NCBI GenBank assembly: GCA_003990745.1
Contig: RBNI01006681.1
Span: 1 to 11,086 of the forward strand
Source: Jimgerdemannia flammicorona
Taxonomy: Eukaryota; Mucoromycota; Endogonomycetes; Endogonales; Endogonaceae
Length of the DNA stretch: 11,086 bases
Reading direction: 5' to 3'
Positions 1 through 7,509 of this stretch are shown in pieces. The translations under genes and the position numbers were made by a program. The notes below the pieces were generated by a model, which was given only the letters and a program-made list of their open reading frames with translations, did no database searches and was not told where the DNA came from. How positions within the stretch are numbered: the stretch's first letter is position 1; the number at the start of each line of letters is the position of its first letter.

Positions 1-300
1 AAAAAAAAAAAAAATTATTATAATCTATAATAAAATGCAAACTAGAGTAAAAAAGCAATACAATATATACAAAAAACTAGAACTATATATAATCCAAATT
101 ACAACTAGAAATCCTATATCTAAGGAATTTTTTACAAATCAAAAAGTGTTCTGAAATATCTATAATACCCAAAAATACAAAATATATATAAATAATATAA
201 ATAAAGGAATAATGTAAATATCAAATATATATGCAGTATGAGAGGCTTTTAAGTATCTGAAAAGTGTCTTATGATTAATTGCTAAACTTTGTCAAAATAC
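1..300. other. AT-rich sequence, no gene seen
   Basis: Very A- and T-rich DNA that starts with a run of 14 A and contains many ATATAT stretches. There is no CpG and no open frame with recognisable coding character. The opening A-run could be the end of a retrotransposed copy lying outside the window or simple low-complexity sequence; nothing here decides it. Confidence 0.6.
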
Positions 301-1403
301 TACTAATATGTATTATTAATAGTACCTACACTATTGATAGTACTTATTGCTATTGATAGTAGAGCCATCACTTACATAGTTGACATCATTGCTACTTTTT
401 ATCAGTGTAAAAGTATTTTGTCAACCAGAATTTATAGATGTCAAGTTGGCAGAATTAGCAGTAGAACTGCTTATAAAACTGATAGTAGAATAGGTACTAG
501 TTATTTGAACAAATATTACTTATACAGTAAATACCATTGTCAGTGTAGTTCATATGACCACTATTATAGTTCTCTTTCTAAATTATTATTATTCTTTTTA
601 TATTATTCTTGCTTGTAATATCCATATATCTCATATTAATTATAGTTATCTTCAAATAGTTAGTTATATATTCTGTACTAGACTTGAGTTCATCTATATT
701 GGTCCTATTTGCTATTTGTCTTATCTGGACTTATTGGTCTCTTTCTGACCTCATTAGTCTTATTGGACTTTTCTGTAACCTCATCTATACTTTGGACCTT
801 TTGATGGTATTTCTTATCTTATTTATACTCTGGACCTTATTAGCTACACCTCATTATAGGCTATATCATTGACCTTATTAGTCTTCTTGATCTTCTTAAC
901 CTTTTCTGTAACTTTGTTAACTAGTTTGACTTATTGCTAGCCATATCACCAATCTTATTAGTCTTGTTGATAACTCTATTGATCTTGATGATCTCATTTA
1001 TACTTTGGATCTTGGGTTCAGGTTTATTCCCATTGATCTCATTGCTGGTCTCATATATACTGATTTCATTAGCCTTATTAACTAGCATTCTTGTTTTTAT
1101 AATTATCTTAACTACTTGAGAGGGTTTCATAATTATCTTAAATATCTGAGTGAGTATCTTTATTATAATTGCCTTCTGCTACCAGAGAGGACTTCATTAT
1201 CACTATTAGTGGGCTTCTTTTACAACAGAATTGTATTTTTCATTACCAGAGAGCTATTGTAGAGACACTTATCTTAGTGCTTTGGCTCACACCTATGTTT
1301 GTTGGCATAGCATATACTAGAGGAGTTCTAGCTGCTAACCAGTATCTACTAATTAGACTATATAGCTACTCAGTTGCTAGCAGACCTCATAATCTATTGT
1401 GAT
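301..1403. other. decayed AT-rich sequence with degenerate internal repetition, unidentified
   Basis: There is no CpG and no recognisable protein. Between about 718 and 1110 short phrases recur imperfectly: variants of CTTATTAGTCTT near 758, 879 and 953, variants of TTTATACTTTGGAC near 788, 823 and 999, and TTTTCTGTAAC near 769 and 903. On the minus strand this reads as an Asn/Ile/Lys-rich chain (921-1130) typical of low-complexity AT-rich DNA. At 422-510 the plus strand gives a short plausible peptide, but I cannot assign it. The best reading is an old, heavily mutated repeat or transposon fragment. Confidence 0.45.
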
Positions 1404-1411
1404 TAGTGCTC
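1404..1411 (+). repeat. left terminal inverted repeat TAGTGCTC
   Basis: It is the exact reverse complement of 7836-7843 and agrees with the hAT terminal consensus YARNG. Beyond the eighth base the two ends diverge, with only patchy similarity. Confidence 0.5.
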
Positions 1412-1452
1412 CAAACAGATAGAGTTGATCTGGATGAGAATTAATTCAGGTT

Positions 1453-1531
1453 CATCATGTGATGGATTCGAATCAACTCAGATTAGTCTTATGATCTGAT
1501 CCAGATTGATCCATTCAGATGGATCCATCTG
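1453..1531. repeat. left subterminal palindrome cluster
   Basis: Three near-adjacent dyads are present: CATCATGTGATG (1453-1464, two-base centre), GATTCGAATC (1465-1474, perfect) and CAGATGGATCCATCTG (1516-1531, perfect 16 bp). They lie 50-128 bp inside the proposed left hAT terminus. hAT transposases are known to bind short repeated subterminal motifs, so these are candidate binding sites. The GATTCAGAT-like words also occur in the array at the right end. Confidence 0.5.
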
Positions 1532-1541
1532 GATTGAAATC

Positions 1542-1630
1542 TTTGGTGACATTACCCTTTCTTTTGTTCATTTCTCTCTTGTTTTTTTTTTCCTGCCACA
1601 CTTTGGTAACATCACCCTTTCCTTTTGTTT
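1542..1630. repeat. imperfect 64-bp direct duplication, pyrimidine-rich
   Basis: GGTGACATTACCCTTTC near 1542 recurs as GGTAACATCACCCTTTC near 1606. Each is followed by a TTTTGTT plus CTCTCTT tract. It leads directly into the 31-bp array that follows. Confidence 0.55.
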
Positions 1631-1722
1631 CCTCTCTTTTCTTTGTTCTTTTTCTTTATTCCCTCTCTTTTCTTTGTTCTTTTTCTTTATTTCCTCTCTT
1701 TTCTTTGTTCTTTTTCTTTGTT
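1631..1722. repeat. 31-bp pyrimidine minisatellite, 3 copies
   Basis: Units start at 1631, 1662 and 1693. Each opens CCTCTCTTTTCTTTG and continues TTCTTTTTCTTTATT. The plus strand is almost purely C and T, so open frames across it (Phe/Leu/Ser-rich) are compositional artefacts. Confidence 0.85.
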
Positions 1723-1917
1723 CTTTCCTGCTGCATTATGAGTAAACTAAACAGCAGCCCTTAATTCATACATTGGTCTAGTCTACTCATTTTTCACTCT
1801 GCAATGATCATCAAAAGAGGGAGTATTCAAGGTGGAAATGCACTCTCTACTGACAATGTTAGATTCTTTCTCATATAGACAGCACACAAGCTGCTCATTG
1901 AGAGCCAAAGAGGCGAT

Positions 1918-1980
1918 AGTGGTGGTGATGGCAGTGGCAATAGCGATGGCAGTGGCGATGGCAGTGGCGATGGTGGAGAT
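1918..1980. repeat. 12-bp coding minisatellite GATGGCAGTGGC
   Basis: Exact copies stand at 1927-1938, 1945-1956 and 1957-1968, flanked by variants. In exon frame it encodes an Asp-Gly-Ser-Gly linker. Four of the window's few CpGs are in this tract. Confidence 0.8.
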
Positions 1981-2048
1981 GAGGGAGAATTCCGGCAACA
2001 ACTCACAATAGCCCTTCAGACCTCAGAATTCACAGACCTCACAGCTAT

Positions 2049-2172
2049 GTATGTAGCAGTCTTTTTGGAGTAGCTGATAGTAGATGTAGGTTACTCACTC
2101 AGCCACCATTTGTTTACTTGTGTTTATTTAAATTTCCCCAGCACGATCAAATTCACCTTGTACTTTTCTTAG
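2049..2172 (+). other. intron, GTATGT...TTCTTAG, 124 bp
   Basis: The donor GTATGT at 2049 is a fungal consensus and the acceptor TACTTTTCTTAG has a pyrimidine tract. Removing it joins frame 1 to frame 2 without a stop at the junction. Reading straight through would meet a TAG at 2071. Confidence 0.55.
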
Positions 2173-2326
2173 GGTCCACAGCTCTAATTCACAATATCTG
2201 GTCAAGATGAAGAAAGGCTGGTGGACATTATGGGGCATGCCTTTGGTGGCTGAGCTGTTGAGTCAATGCATTATGTGGCAGAGGTCTCAAAAGGAACAGA
2301 AGCAAGCCTTTGTGAGCAATCTTGTA

Positions 2327-2371
2327 CAACTCATGCAACTTGTTGGCATACAACTCATTGGCATGCAGCTC
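2327..2371 (+). repeat. 15-bp direct repeat inside exon 2
   Basis: The units CAACTTGTTGGCATA (2336-2350) and CAACTCATTGGCATG (2351-2365) are flanked by partial copies. They encode the QL(V/I)G(I/M) pentads. The period equals that of the array at 2448-2537. Confidence 0.7.
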
Positions 2372-2447
2372 ACTCACTCCTGAAATATCCATCTCTGTGT
2401 TTTATTTAATTTCATTTTTTACATGGTCTCCCTCTAAAAAACACTCA

Positions 2448-2537
2448 CACCCATATGCAATTCACCCACATGCAATCTATCCACATGCAACCCATCTGCA
2501 TGTAACCCATTTGCATGCAATCCATCTGTATGCAACC
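2448..2537. repeat. 15-bp minisatellite, 6 copies
   Basis: Six contiguous 15-mers of the type CACCCACATGCAATC start at 2448, 2463, 2478, 2493, 2508 and 2523. Because the period is five codons, every frame gives a pentapeptide repeat (for example HPHAI). The apparent ORF at 2322-2633 is therefore explained by the repeat. Confidence 0.9.
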
Positions 2538-2565
2538 TGTTCGCACACTTATCTCAGTCCCTCAG

Positions 2566-2896
2566 ATCAGGGCTCAGTTCCATTGGAAAGGAGAGTTCAA
2601 AGTTACCTGAGTTTAACCACATCCGGCATCTGATCAAATAGAGAAATTCAAGGGCAAGATGTTCAGTATGAGCAGTACCAGTATTGTCATCAAGGCTTGG
2701 GGGTCTACATTCGAATCAGAGCCAATCATTCTCAACCAAGGGGTCTATTGGTCAGCAAGAGTAACCAACAATGAAGAGAACCATATCATTATTAACGAAT
2801 ACAGAGAGGTAGTTACAATGGTGGTAAGGAACCTCTACAGTGATGAGCTTTACTGCCACATCAACGAGATTTGTGAGGATTATATCAAATATCAGG
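2566..2896 (+). pseudogene. broken exon, possibly COR-domain beta part
   Basis: Frame 1 is open from a possible acceptor CTCAG (ending 2565). It reads FHWKGEFKV, is broken by TGA at 2608 and TAA at 2614, then continues without interruption through KFKGKMFSM, IVIKAWGSTFESEPIILNQG, VYWSARVTNNEENHIIINEY and LYSDELYCHINEICEDYI. The alternating pattern (a Trp, a Gly-Val turn, then strand, strand, helix) recalls the C-terminal beta subdomain of COR domains, where a W-x-x-G-(V/I) strand is followed by a strand and a helix. I rate that resemblance as tentative. Five CpG-containing words survive nearby. The exon probably ends around 2890-2900, after which the sequence turns into G-runs and loses protein character. 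The ATG at 2659 is an internal methionine rather than a likely start. Confidence 0.4.
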
Positions 2897-3290
2897 TGGC
2901 AGGAAAGAGGAGGCAAAAAAAGCAAGGAGGGGGGGTTTGGATGGGAATTGAGTATACTGCAACACTGGCGAAGGGCAGGTTCCAGAGTTCTGAAATCCCC
3001 CACACTCATCTCCCTTTTTTTCTCTCCTTCTCAGATAAATCACACTCTTCACCAATATACTCTTTTTTGATATAATTCTAGAGATGCACAAGATTCTGTA
3101 CTCCTACTGAAACTTTAGAAGTGCTATCGAAGAGCAAACTATGTGCAAGCATGACACAGCCTGTGTGGTAATGACGGCTATGATCTGGGGTTCTTTGAGC
3201 AGATTGATAAAGTGTATAGCAGGCCAGCTTGGTGGTAATCTTGGTGTGGCTATACATACATTCTTGGTGCAATTTAGTATACCATATGAG

Positions 3291-3403
3291 GTAAGGAGCT
3301 CTGCTTTTTTGGGGTGCTGCAGCCTGGGGGGTTTCTGCAGCCTGGGGGGTTTCTGCCCCCCCATACACAAAAAGGACTGACTGGTTGCCATCTGTTTTGG
3401 CAG
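3291..3403 (+). other. intron, GTAAGG...TTGGCAG, 113 bp, with 18-bp duplication
   Basis: The donor GTAAGG, a branch-like ACTGAC about 24 bp before the acceptor, and the acceptor TGTTTTGGCAG join two protein-like frames in phase. The middle holds an exact 18-bp tandem pair, CTGCAGCCTGGGGGGTTT at 3317-3334 and 3335-3352. Confidence 0.5.
3317..3352. repeat. exact 18-bp tandem duplication
   Basis: Two identical copies of CTGCAGCCTGGGGGGTTT lie inside the proposed intron. Minus-strand frames over it give the PQAAETPQAA repeat, a shadow. Confidence 0.9.
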
Positions 3404-3800
3404 GTTTCTAAGCCAGGGCTCTCGGGGCTGGATCAAGGGTAGGCATCCACCAGTATAGCCTGACAGTATGAGGTCCTGGGCCAAGGGTTCACCCAACTGT
3501 ATGCTCATATCATATCAGGATATGTCAGGTGCAACATTTCTCTATCCATATACACAGACAACAATATTATCCCAGTAATGTTTTATATCCTGGAAAGGAA
3601 GGGCCCAATCTGGGAGAATAGCGGAGAAGTCTGGTACAACCTCACCTATGGTTTTGGGGTCCCATTTGTGGCCAACATGGCCATCCTCTTCCAACCACAT
3701 GACCACCACAGTACTGTTGCCTTCGAGGAGAGCTCAGACACAACAGTCGTCATACTTACAACAGATGATAGGCTCATCAAGGCCTGGAACTAGTGGGTGG

Positions 3801-3904
3801 AGCAGTTTTTGTGAGAGTTAGGCAATCTTTCATGAGAGATAGGCAGTCTTTTGTAAGGGTTAGGCAGTCATTTTGTACAGGTTGGGCAGTCTTATGTTGG
3901 GGGT
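3801..3904. repeat. 21/22-bp minisatellite, about 5 copies
   Basis: Units start at 3819, 3840, 3861 and 3883, each opening TAGGCAGTCTT or a close variant, with partial copies before and after. It begins about 8 bp after the stop of the preceding gene fragment. Confidence 0.85.
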
Positions 3905-4065
3905 TAGGCCAGGTGCCTCTTCTATAGTACTAGCTTAGCCATTATGCAGGGCCCTCCAGCCCCTTGGCCCTGCTCTGCAGTGCTACTGATGCAGTGCTAC
4001 AGCATATGGCCAGGGTGCCTACAGGACCTAAACCAGTGACAGGACCCGAATCTGTAGTGGACTTT

Positions 4066-4145
4066 GACTGCCAGAAGTACTCTCTGACTACCAGAAATGC
4101 CCTCTGACTGTCAGAAGTATCCTCCAACTACCAGAAGCACCCTCT
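4066..4145. repeat. 20-bp minisatellite, 4 copies
   Basis: Contiguous 20-mers of the type GACTGCCAGAAGTACTCTCT start at 4066, 4086, 4106 and 4126, differing by a few bases each. Confidence 0.9.
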
Positions 4146-4151
4146 GCCCTG

Positions 4152-4705
4152 GACTCCTTAGTGGCTTGGGAGCTGTCCCTACACTGCTAGCAGAGGGCCG
4201 CAAATTTTGCACACTCCCTCCACCTGCCCTGCCTGCCCCAGACACTTGCAGCTTAGGGCTATCCCTTGCTACTGGCAGAGGGCCGTAAATTTTATACACT
4301 CCCTCTGCCAACTCCATGCCCACCAACCCTGCCAACTGACTCCACCCACTGGCCTGGGTGCTGACAGCTTGGGGCTGTCCCTTGCTGCTGGTAGAGGGCT
4401 GCAAATTTTGCACACTCCCTCCACCTCCCCCCCCCTCTGCCTCCCCCCCTCTGCCAACCCCCCTGACCAGGACACTTGTAGCTTGGGGCTGCCCCTTGCT
4501 ACTGGCAGAGGGCCACAAATTTTGCATGCTCCCTCCACTGACCCCATGCCCACCCACTAACCCCATGCCCACCCACTGACCCTATGCCCACTCACTGACC
4601 CTGTGCCCACCCACCAACCCACCCACTGACCTGGGCACTGACAGCTTGGAGCTGCTCCTTGCTGCTGATGGAGGGCTGCAAACATTGTGCACTCCCTCTG
4701 CTACT
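4152..4705. repeat. compound C-rich satellite, 5 copies of a ~68-bp core
   Basis: The core begins AGCTTGGGGCTGTCCCTTGC, passes through GGCAGAGGGC and AAATTTTGCACACTCCCTC, and recurs at about 4153, 4248, 4364, 4478 and 4641. C-rich spacers of variable length separate the copies, so the period ranges from about 95 to 165 bp. Because the period is not a multiple of three and copies switch frame, the long minus-strand open frames here (up to 153 codons, 4111-4572) are not credible genes. The array ends about 160 bp from the 3' end of the hAT transposase. Confidence 0.85.
4538..4613. repeat. nested 19-bp tandem repeat, 4 copies
   Basis: Units CTGACCCCATGCCCACCCA and near variants start at 4538, 4557, 4576 and 4595. 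They form an expanded spacer between the fourth and fifth cores of the larger satellite. Confidence 0.9.
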
Positions 4706-4777
4706 GCCACCAACCCAACCAACTACAGCCCTACTTGGGCTATAAACTCCAGGCCAAGTCTTTAGGTTTTTTACCTT

Positions 4778-4783
4778 TTTATT
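4778..4783 (-). promoter_or_regulatory. possible poly(A) signal of the hAT transposase
   Basis: AATAAA on the minus strand, about 86 bp past the last recognisable transposase codon and inside an AT-rich stretch. It is positioned as expected for a 3' processing signal, but the hexamer is common by chance in AT-rich DNA. Confidence 0.35.
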
Positions 4784-5420
4784 ATTTTGAAAGATATTAA
4801 ATATTCCACAAGGCCAACCAACTTATCTGCGAACCTCCAGGACTTACCAATTTTTAGCAGCCCGAGCTCTACCAAGACTTCAGACACATATATGCCTGGA
4901 TTGTCTCAGCATTCAGTATACATCTCTTTGGGGCAATGAGGTCTACCTCACCTGAGAACACCCACTTGACAGGAGTGCTGGAGGCAGGAATTGCCAGATA
5001 GTCCCAAGTATACTATATAGACTGGGGAAGTCCATTTGATATAGCTGCACACCCCAGTGGATAGAGCAGTAGTTAGATTGGTGGGTTAAATTGGCCCAAT
5101 GTCCACCTGACAACCCACCTTCTATCAGTTGAGCACCTCCACACCCTCCAGCAGAATCACGTGGTCACTGGTGAGATAAATGGTAAGTTCGTCTATTGAT
5201 GGCAGCTCTTCCACTGATGGCTCCCTCTTCTTCTTTCTGCTAAAGTAAATGTGAGACAGGAGGGATCCCTTAGTATATTCGTCCAGACTTCAGCTGGAAC
5301 CTTGCAGTGGTGTGTAGTTTTTCCAGTATACTTCAATTACAGCCTGCTTGGTTCTCTCAATGAAGTGCTGCTCCCAGCCCTGATCTTTATGGTATTGTAG
5401 CTTTAAGCATGGGTCCAGCA

Positions 5421-5505
5421 CTGTTTGAAGAAAATAAAGAGTGAGTTTTTGTGGGGGTTTCTCTGTTTTGGAAGGAGCAATAGCCATATACTGATATCAA
5501 CATAC
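5421..5505 (-). other. intron in the hAT transposase, 85 bp
   Basis: On the minus strand the donor GTATGT follows the codons for VYSIST. A branch-like ACTCAC and the acceptor TTCTTCAAACAG precede LDPCLKL. Removal yields VYSIST-M-LDPCLKL, matching the continuous hAT pattern Y-x-I-(A/S)-T-x-L-D-P-x-L-K-L. The alignment of family motifs on both sides makes this the best supported intron in the window. Confidence 0.75.
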
Positions 5506-5920
5506 TTGTACTGATTGAGTATACAGTGGTATCTGTTTGGAAGTAGTATTTTCTGAGCTTGCTTAGAGCAATCTCCATGGCATCTCTCTGATTCAGGTTT
5601 AACCATAAATCACCACAACCCTCCAGCCTGTCCTCAAGCTTGTCCTCTAGCCAGTCAATCAGAAGGTTGTATACTGATATTGCCGAGCTTATTGTCAGGG
5701 TCATTTGTTTGACTATATCCTTCATATAATCATCAAAACACTGGCAGTTATATGTGGTGAGATATTGTATTGTACAGAGGCAGAAAAAACAAGTGTGGAG
5801 CCAGAGCAATCACTACTTACTTCCAGAACTCTGACAACATTCCAAAGTACATCCCACTCACTTTCACCTAGAGCCTCAGCTCATATTTCCTTGTTGGTAG
5901 CCACCATTGAATCTATTGGC

Positions 5921-5945
5921 TTTTTTTGTTTTTTTTTTTTTTTTT
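5921..5945. repeat. T7-G-T17 homopolymer tract inside the transposase
   Basis: On the minus strand this is a poly-A run giving Lys codons between the TRWNS-type and SEWDVL regions. Family motifs continue on both sides at plausible spacing, so it looks like A-tract expansion in place rather than a retroelement insertion. Confidence 0.6.
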
Positions 5946-7394
5946 AAAATAAATCTTCAATTATCTGAAACAAGTTGCTTCAGCCAACTGAAGAAAAAAA
6001 GAATGCATACTACAGCAAACTCCAGTGCACACTGGATCATTGCAAATATTGAGTTCTAATGTATACAGATGTCTAATATAAGCTCTTTTGGGGCTAAACT
6101 GATTGCCCTACACTATGCAGTAAATTTGTCTCATTGTTGTGGGGACAATCGGACTGATACAACCAGTTTGTGCAGCTTGGAAATTATACTCAGAGCCCCT
6201 CCTCTCTTGGATGTTTTGTCTATATGTGTAAGATAGTCCTGATCAGAATATAGGCCTGACATTGCACACAACAGCTTTCTGTACTAAAGGCCATATTTTC
6301 CTGTTTGAGGCTGGCTGCTAAAACTTGGAAAAATGTTAAGTTGTTTGTAGCATTGTCCATTGTAATGGCCAAAATCTATACTTGAAATATTTGGTTAGTG
6401 AATTTATGCAAAAATAAGTAACTAATAAAATCTGGTTTGTTTTAGAACCTCCCTCAAAATGCCAACCTGACAGCAAGCTCTCCTTTTTTACCTTGGTTGT
6501 GATCCCAAGCTCCTGGATACAACTAATAAAAGCATCTGTGATGTTGTCTCCAGAATGAGGGCTAGCAAGTTTGACAAAGTCAAGGGTGAGAGATTTAAGC
6601 TGCCAATCAAGGTCAATCTAATGACCAGTAATACCAGAAACAAAATTGTATTGGGGGATGTCCATGTGTTGATTGTAAATGAAATTTTGTCTGCTGAATT
6701 CTGCTTATTGAATATGAGGTTAAATTGGTGAGCTCTTTTATATAATTCAGCTTGCAAAGGTCATAGTGCTGCCCTTATTTTATCTGAAGTATCTGGCAGA
6801 GATTGTCATGCTCCTTCCTATAGGCCTCCAGAACATCTTTGCAAATAGTATTGGCACTTGGCAAATATAAATCATGCTTGAGGAGGCCAAAGATGCTATG
6901 CAATTGATCACTCTCGATGATTGTAAATGGCTGGTCAATACACACAATCTAGTGAATGAGCTGATTTCAAAATTCTGCCAAAGAGTATGGCTAAATATTT
7001 TTGATTAAACAGCATTATTGGTACAGAAATAGTTGGACAATCGGATAAACATACCCACTACAGCTTGGATGCTGATTTTATTTGTCTCTGTATTCTTTTT
7101 GATTTTGTCAGAGTGCTTGTCTTTTATGTGTCAATTCATGTTCAAAGTCATACCACTAAGCATTTTGAACTTCTGGCTGGTGCAGTTTATGGGGATGAAT
7201 GAAACAATATCATGTATGTGTCAAAACAAAAAGTGTCAATAGGTACATCTTAATTTTTTACATGCAATAATTACAAACAATATCATCTCCTATCTTAGCA
7301 CAATGTTGCCAGATTTTGGAGTGAGGATTGCATAGAAGGTGTGGAACTATCAGGGATGTTTGACTTGAAGTATCATTGGTACTGTGAACTGTTG

Positions 7395-7480
7395 AAGACT
7401 GATCTGTCGACATGTGTGTTTGCATATTTGCATGTGCATGTGTATACATGTGTGTATGCATGTGTATATATTGTATTGTA
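7395..7480. repeat. alternating TG/CA-rich microsatellite
   Basis: Mostly alternating purine-pyrimidine sequence built from CATGTG, TGTGCATG and TGTATATA words. It sits just upstream of the transposase start on its coding strand. The minus-strand frame through it reads His/Met/Thr-rich and is unlikely to be real protein, so the true transposase start is not fixed. Confidence 0.65.
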
Positions 7481-7509
7481 GATGCATCTGGCATATGAGT
7501 CATGTGGAG

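Larger units (their letters stand above)
1804..2383 (+). pseudogene. broken two-exon gene fragment, possibly COR-domain helical part
   Basis: Exon 1 is read from the ATG at 1804 to 2048, an intron follows at 2049-2172, and exon 2 runs 2173-2383. The donor GTATGT and acceptor TTTTCTTAG keep the reading frame exactly (two bases plus one base of an ATG codon). Exon 1 carries a Gly/Ser/Asp linker (about 1918-1980) and an in-frame TAG at 1876-1878 in an otherwise protein-like context, LLIESQRGDSGG following. Exon 2 holds a Trp-rich start (KKGWWTLWGMPL) and a helical stretch, KEQKQAFVSNLVQLMQL, ending in near-identical pentads QLVGI QLIGM QL. That stretch faintly recalls the helical COR subdomain of Roc-COR proteins. 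This is an analogy from memory, not a proven match. The start is uncertain: the frame stays open back to a TAA at 1762. It keeps several CpGs, unlike its surroundings. Expression or function is unlikely given the stop. Confidence 0.4.
3063..3793 (+). pseudogene. broken two-exon gene fragment, function unknown
   Basis: Exon A (frame 3, about 3063-3290) and exon B (frame 2, 3404-3793) are joined by a phase-0 intron at 3291-3403. Exon A has a TGA at 3108, then reads through MTAMIWGSLSRLIKCIAGQL and GGNLGVAIHTFLVQFSIPYE. Exon B has TAG at 3440 and TGA at 3461, then a clean 109-codon stretch (3464-3790) ending in the natural-looking stop TAG at 3791-3793. That stretch contains MFYILERKGPIWENSG, VWYNLTYGFGVPFVANMA and TTVVILTTDDRLIKAWN. 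I do not recognise the family. Exon B carries surviving CpGs in CTTCGAG and CAGTCGTC. It lies just after the COR-like exon on the same strand and may be the C-terminal part of the same gene; the connecting intron (about 2897-3080) is not resolved. Confidence 0.4.
4869..7330 (-). pseudogene. hAT family transposase relic
   Basis: This is a cut-and-paste transposase, nuclear DNA-binding, now dead. Landmarks in N-to-C order on the minus strand are as follows. A BED-finger start has KIWQHCAKIGDDIVCNYC (about 7261-7315). Then come IVCIDQPFTIIES (6910-6948), KISFTINTWTSPN (6650-6688), MDNATNN (6340-6360), PKELILDI before a broken TRWNS-type motif (6050-6090), SEWDVL (near 5850), LRKYYFQTDTTVYSI (near 5512-5556), LDPCLKLQYHKDQGWEQ after the intron, DELTIYLTSD (near 5164-5193), and the hAT dimerisation tail with DYLAIPASS, VFSGEVDLIAPKR and ETIQAYMCLKSW, ending at TAG 4869-4871. 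The span fits roughly 800 codons, a normal size. Damage includes an Asn where the first catalytic Asp is expected (INTWTS), a Lys where the conserved Glu before R-V-F-S is expected, many stops (for example 6056, 5290) and several frameshifts (near 6757 and 5012). The family is clear; the exact subfamily is not. Confidence 0.9.

Noticed and set aside
921..1130. Asn/Ile/Lys-rich minus-strand protein
   Set aside because: AT-rich degenerate repetition gives this composition by itself; no motif or splice context supports a gene.
1506..1764. Phe/Leu/Ser-rich open frames as membrane proteins
   Set aside because: They are translations of a pyrimidine-rich 31-bp repeat and have no other support.
2322..2633. 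103-codon plus-strand frame with HPHAI repeats
   Set aside because: Its core is the 15-bp minisatellite, which has no stop in this frame simply because of its period.
3104..3508. 134-codon minus-strand open frame
   Set aside because: It overlaps phase-consistent plus-strand exons and the 18-bp duplication (PQAAETPQAA) and has no recognisable motif.
4111..4572. 153-codon minus-strand open frame with SVQNL and SSKGQPQA repeats
   Set aside because: It follows the C-rich satellite. One of the copies is read in a different frame, spacing is not a multiple of three, and the composition is Gly/Ser only because of the repeat.
5921..5947. Retroelement insertion with poly-A tail inside the transposase
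   Set aside because: hAT motifs resume at normal spacing on both sides and no foreign sequence is seen; A-tract expansion is simpler.
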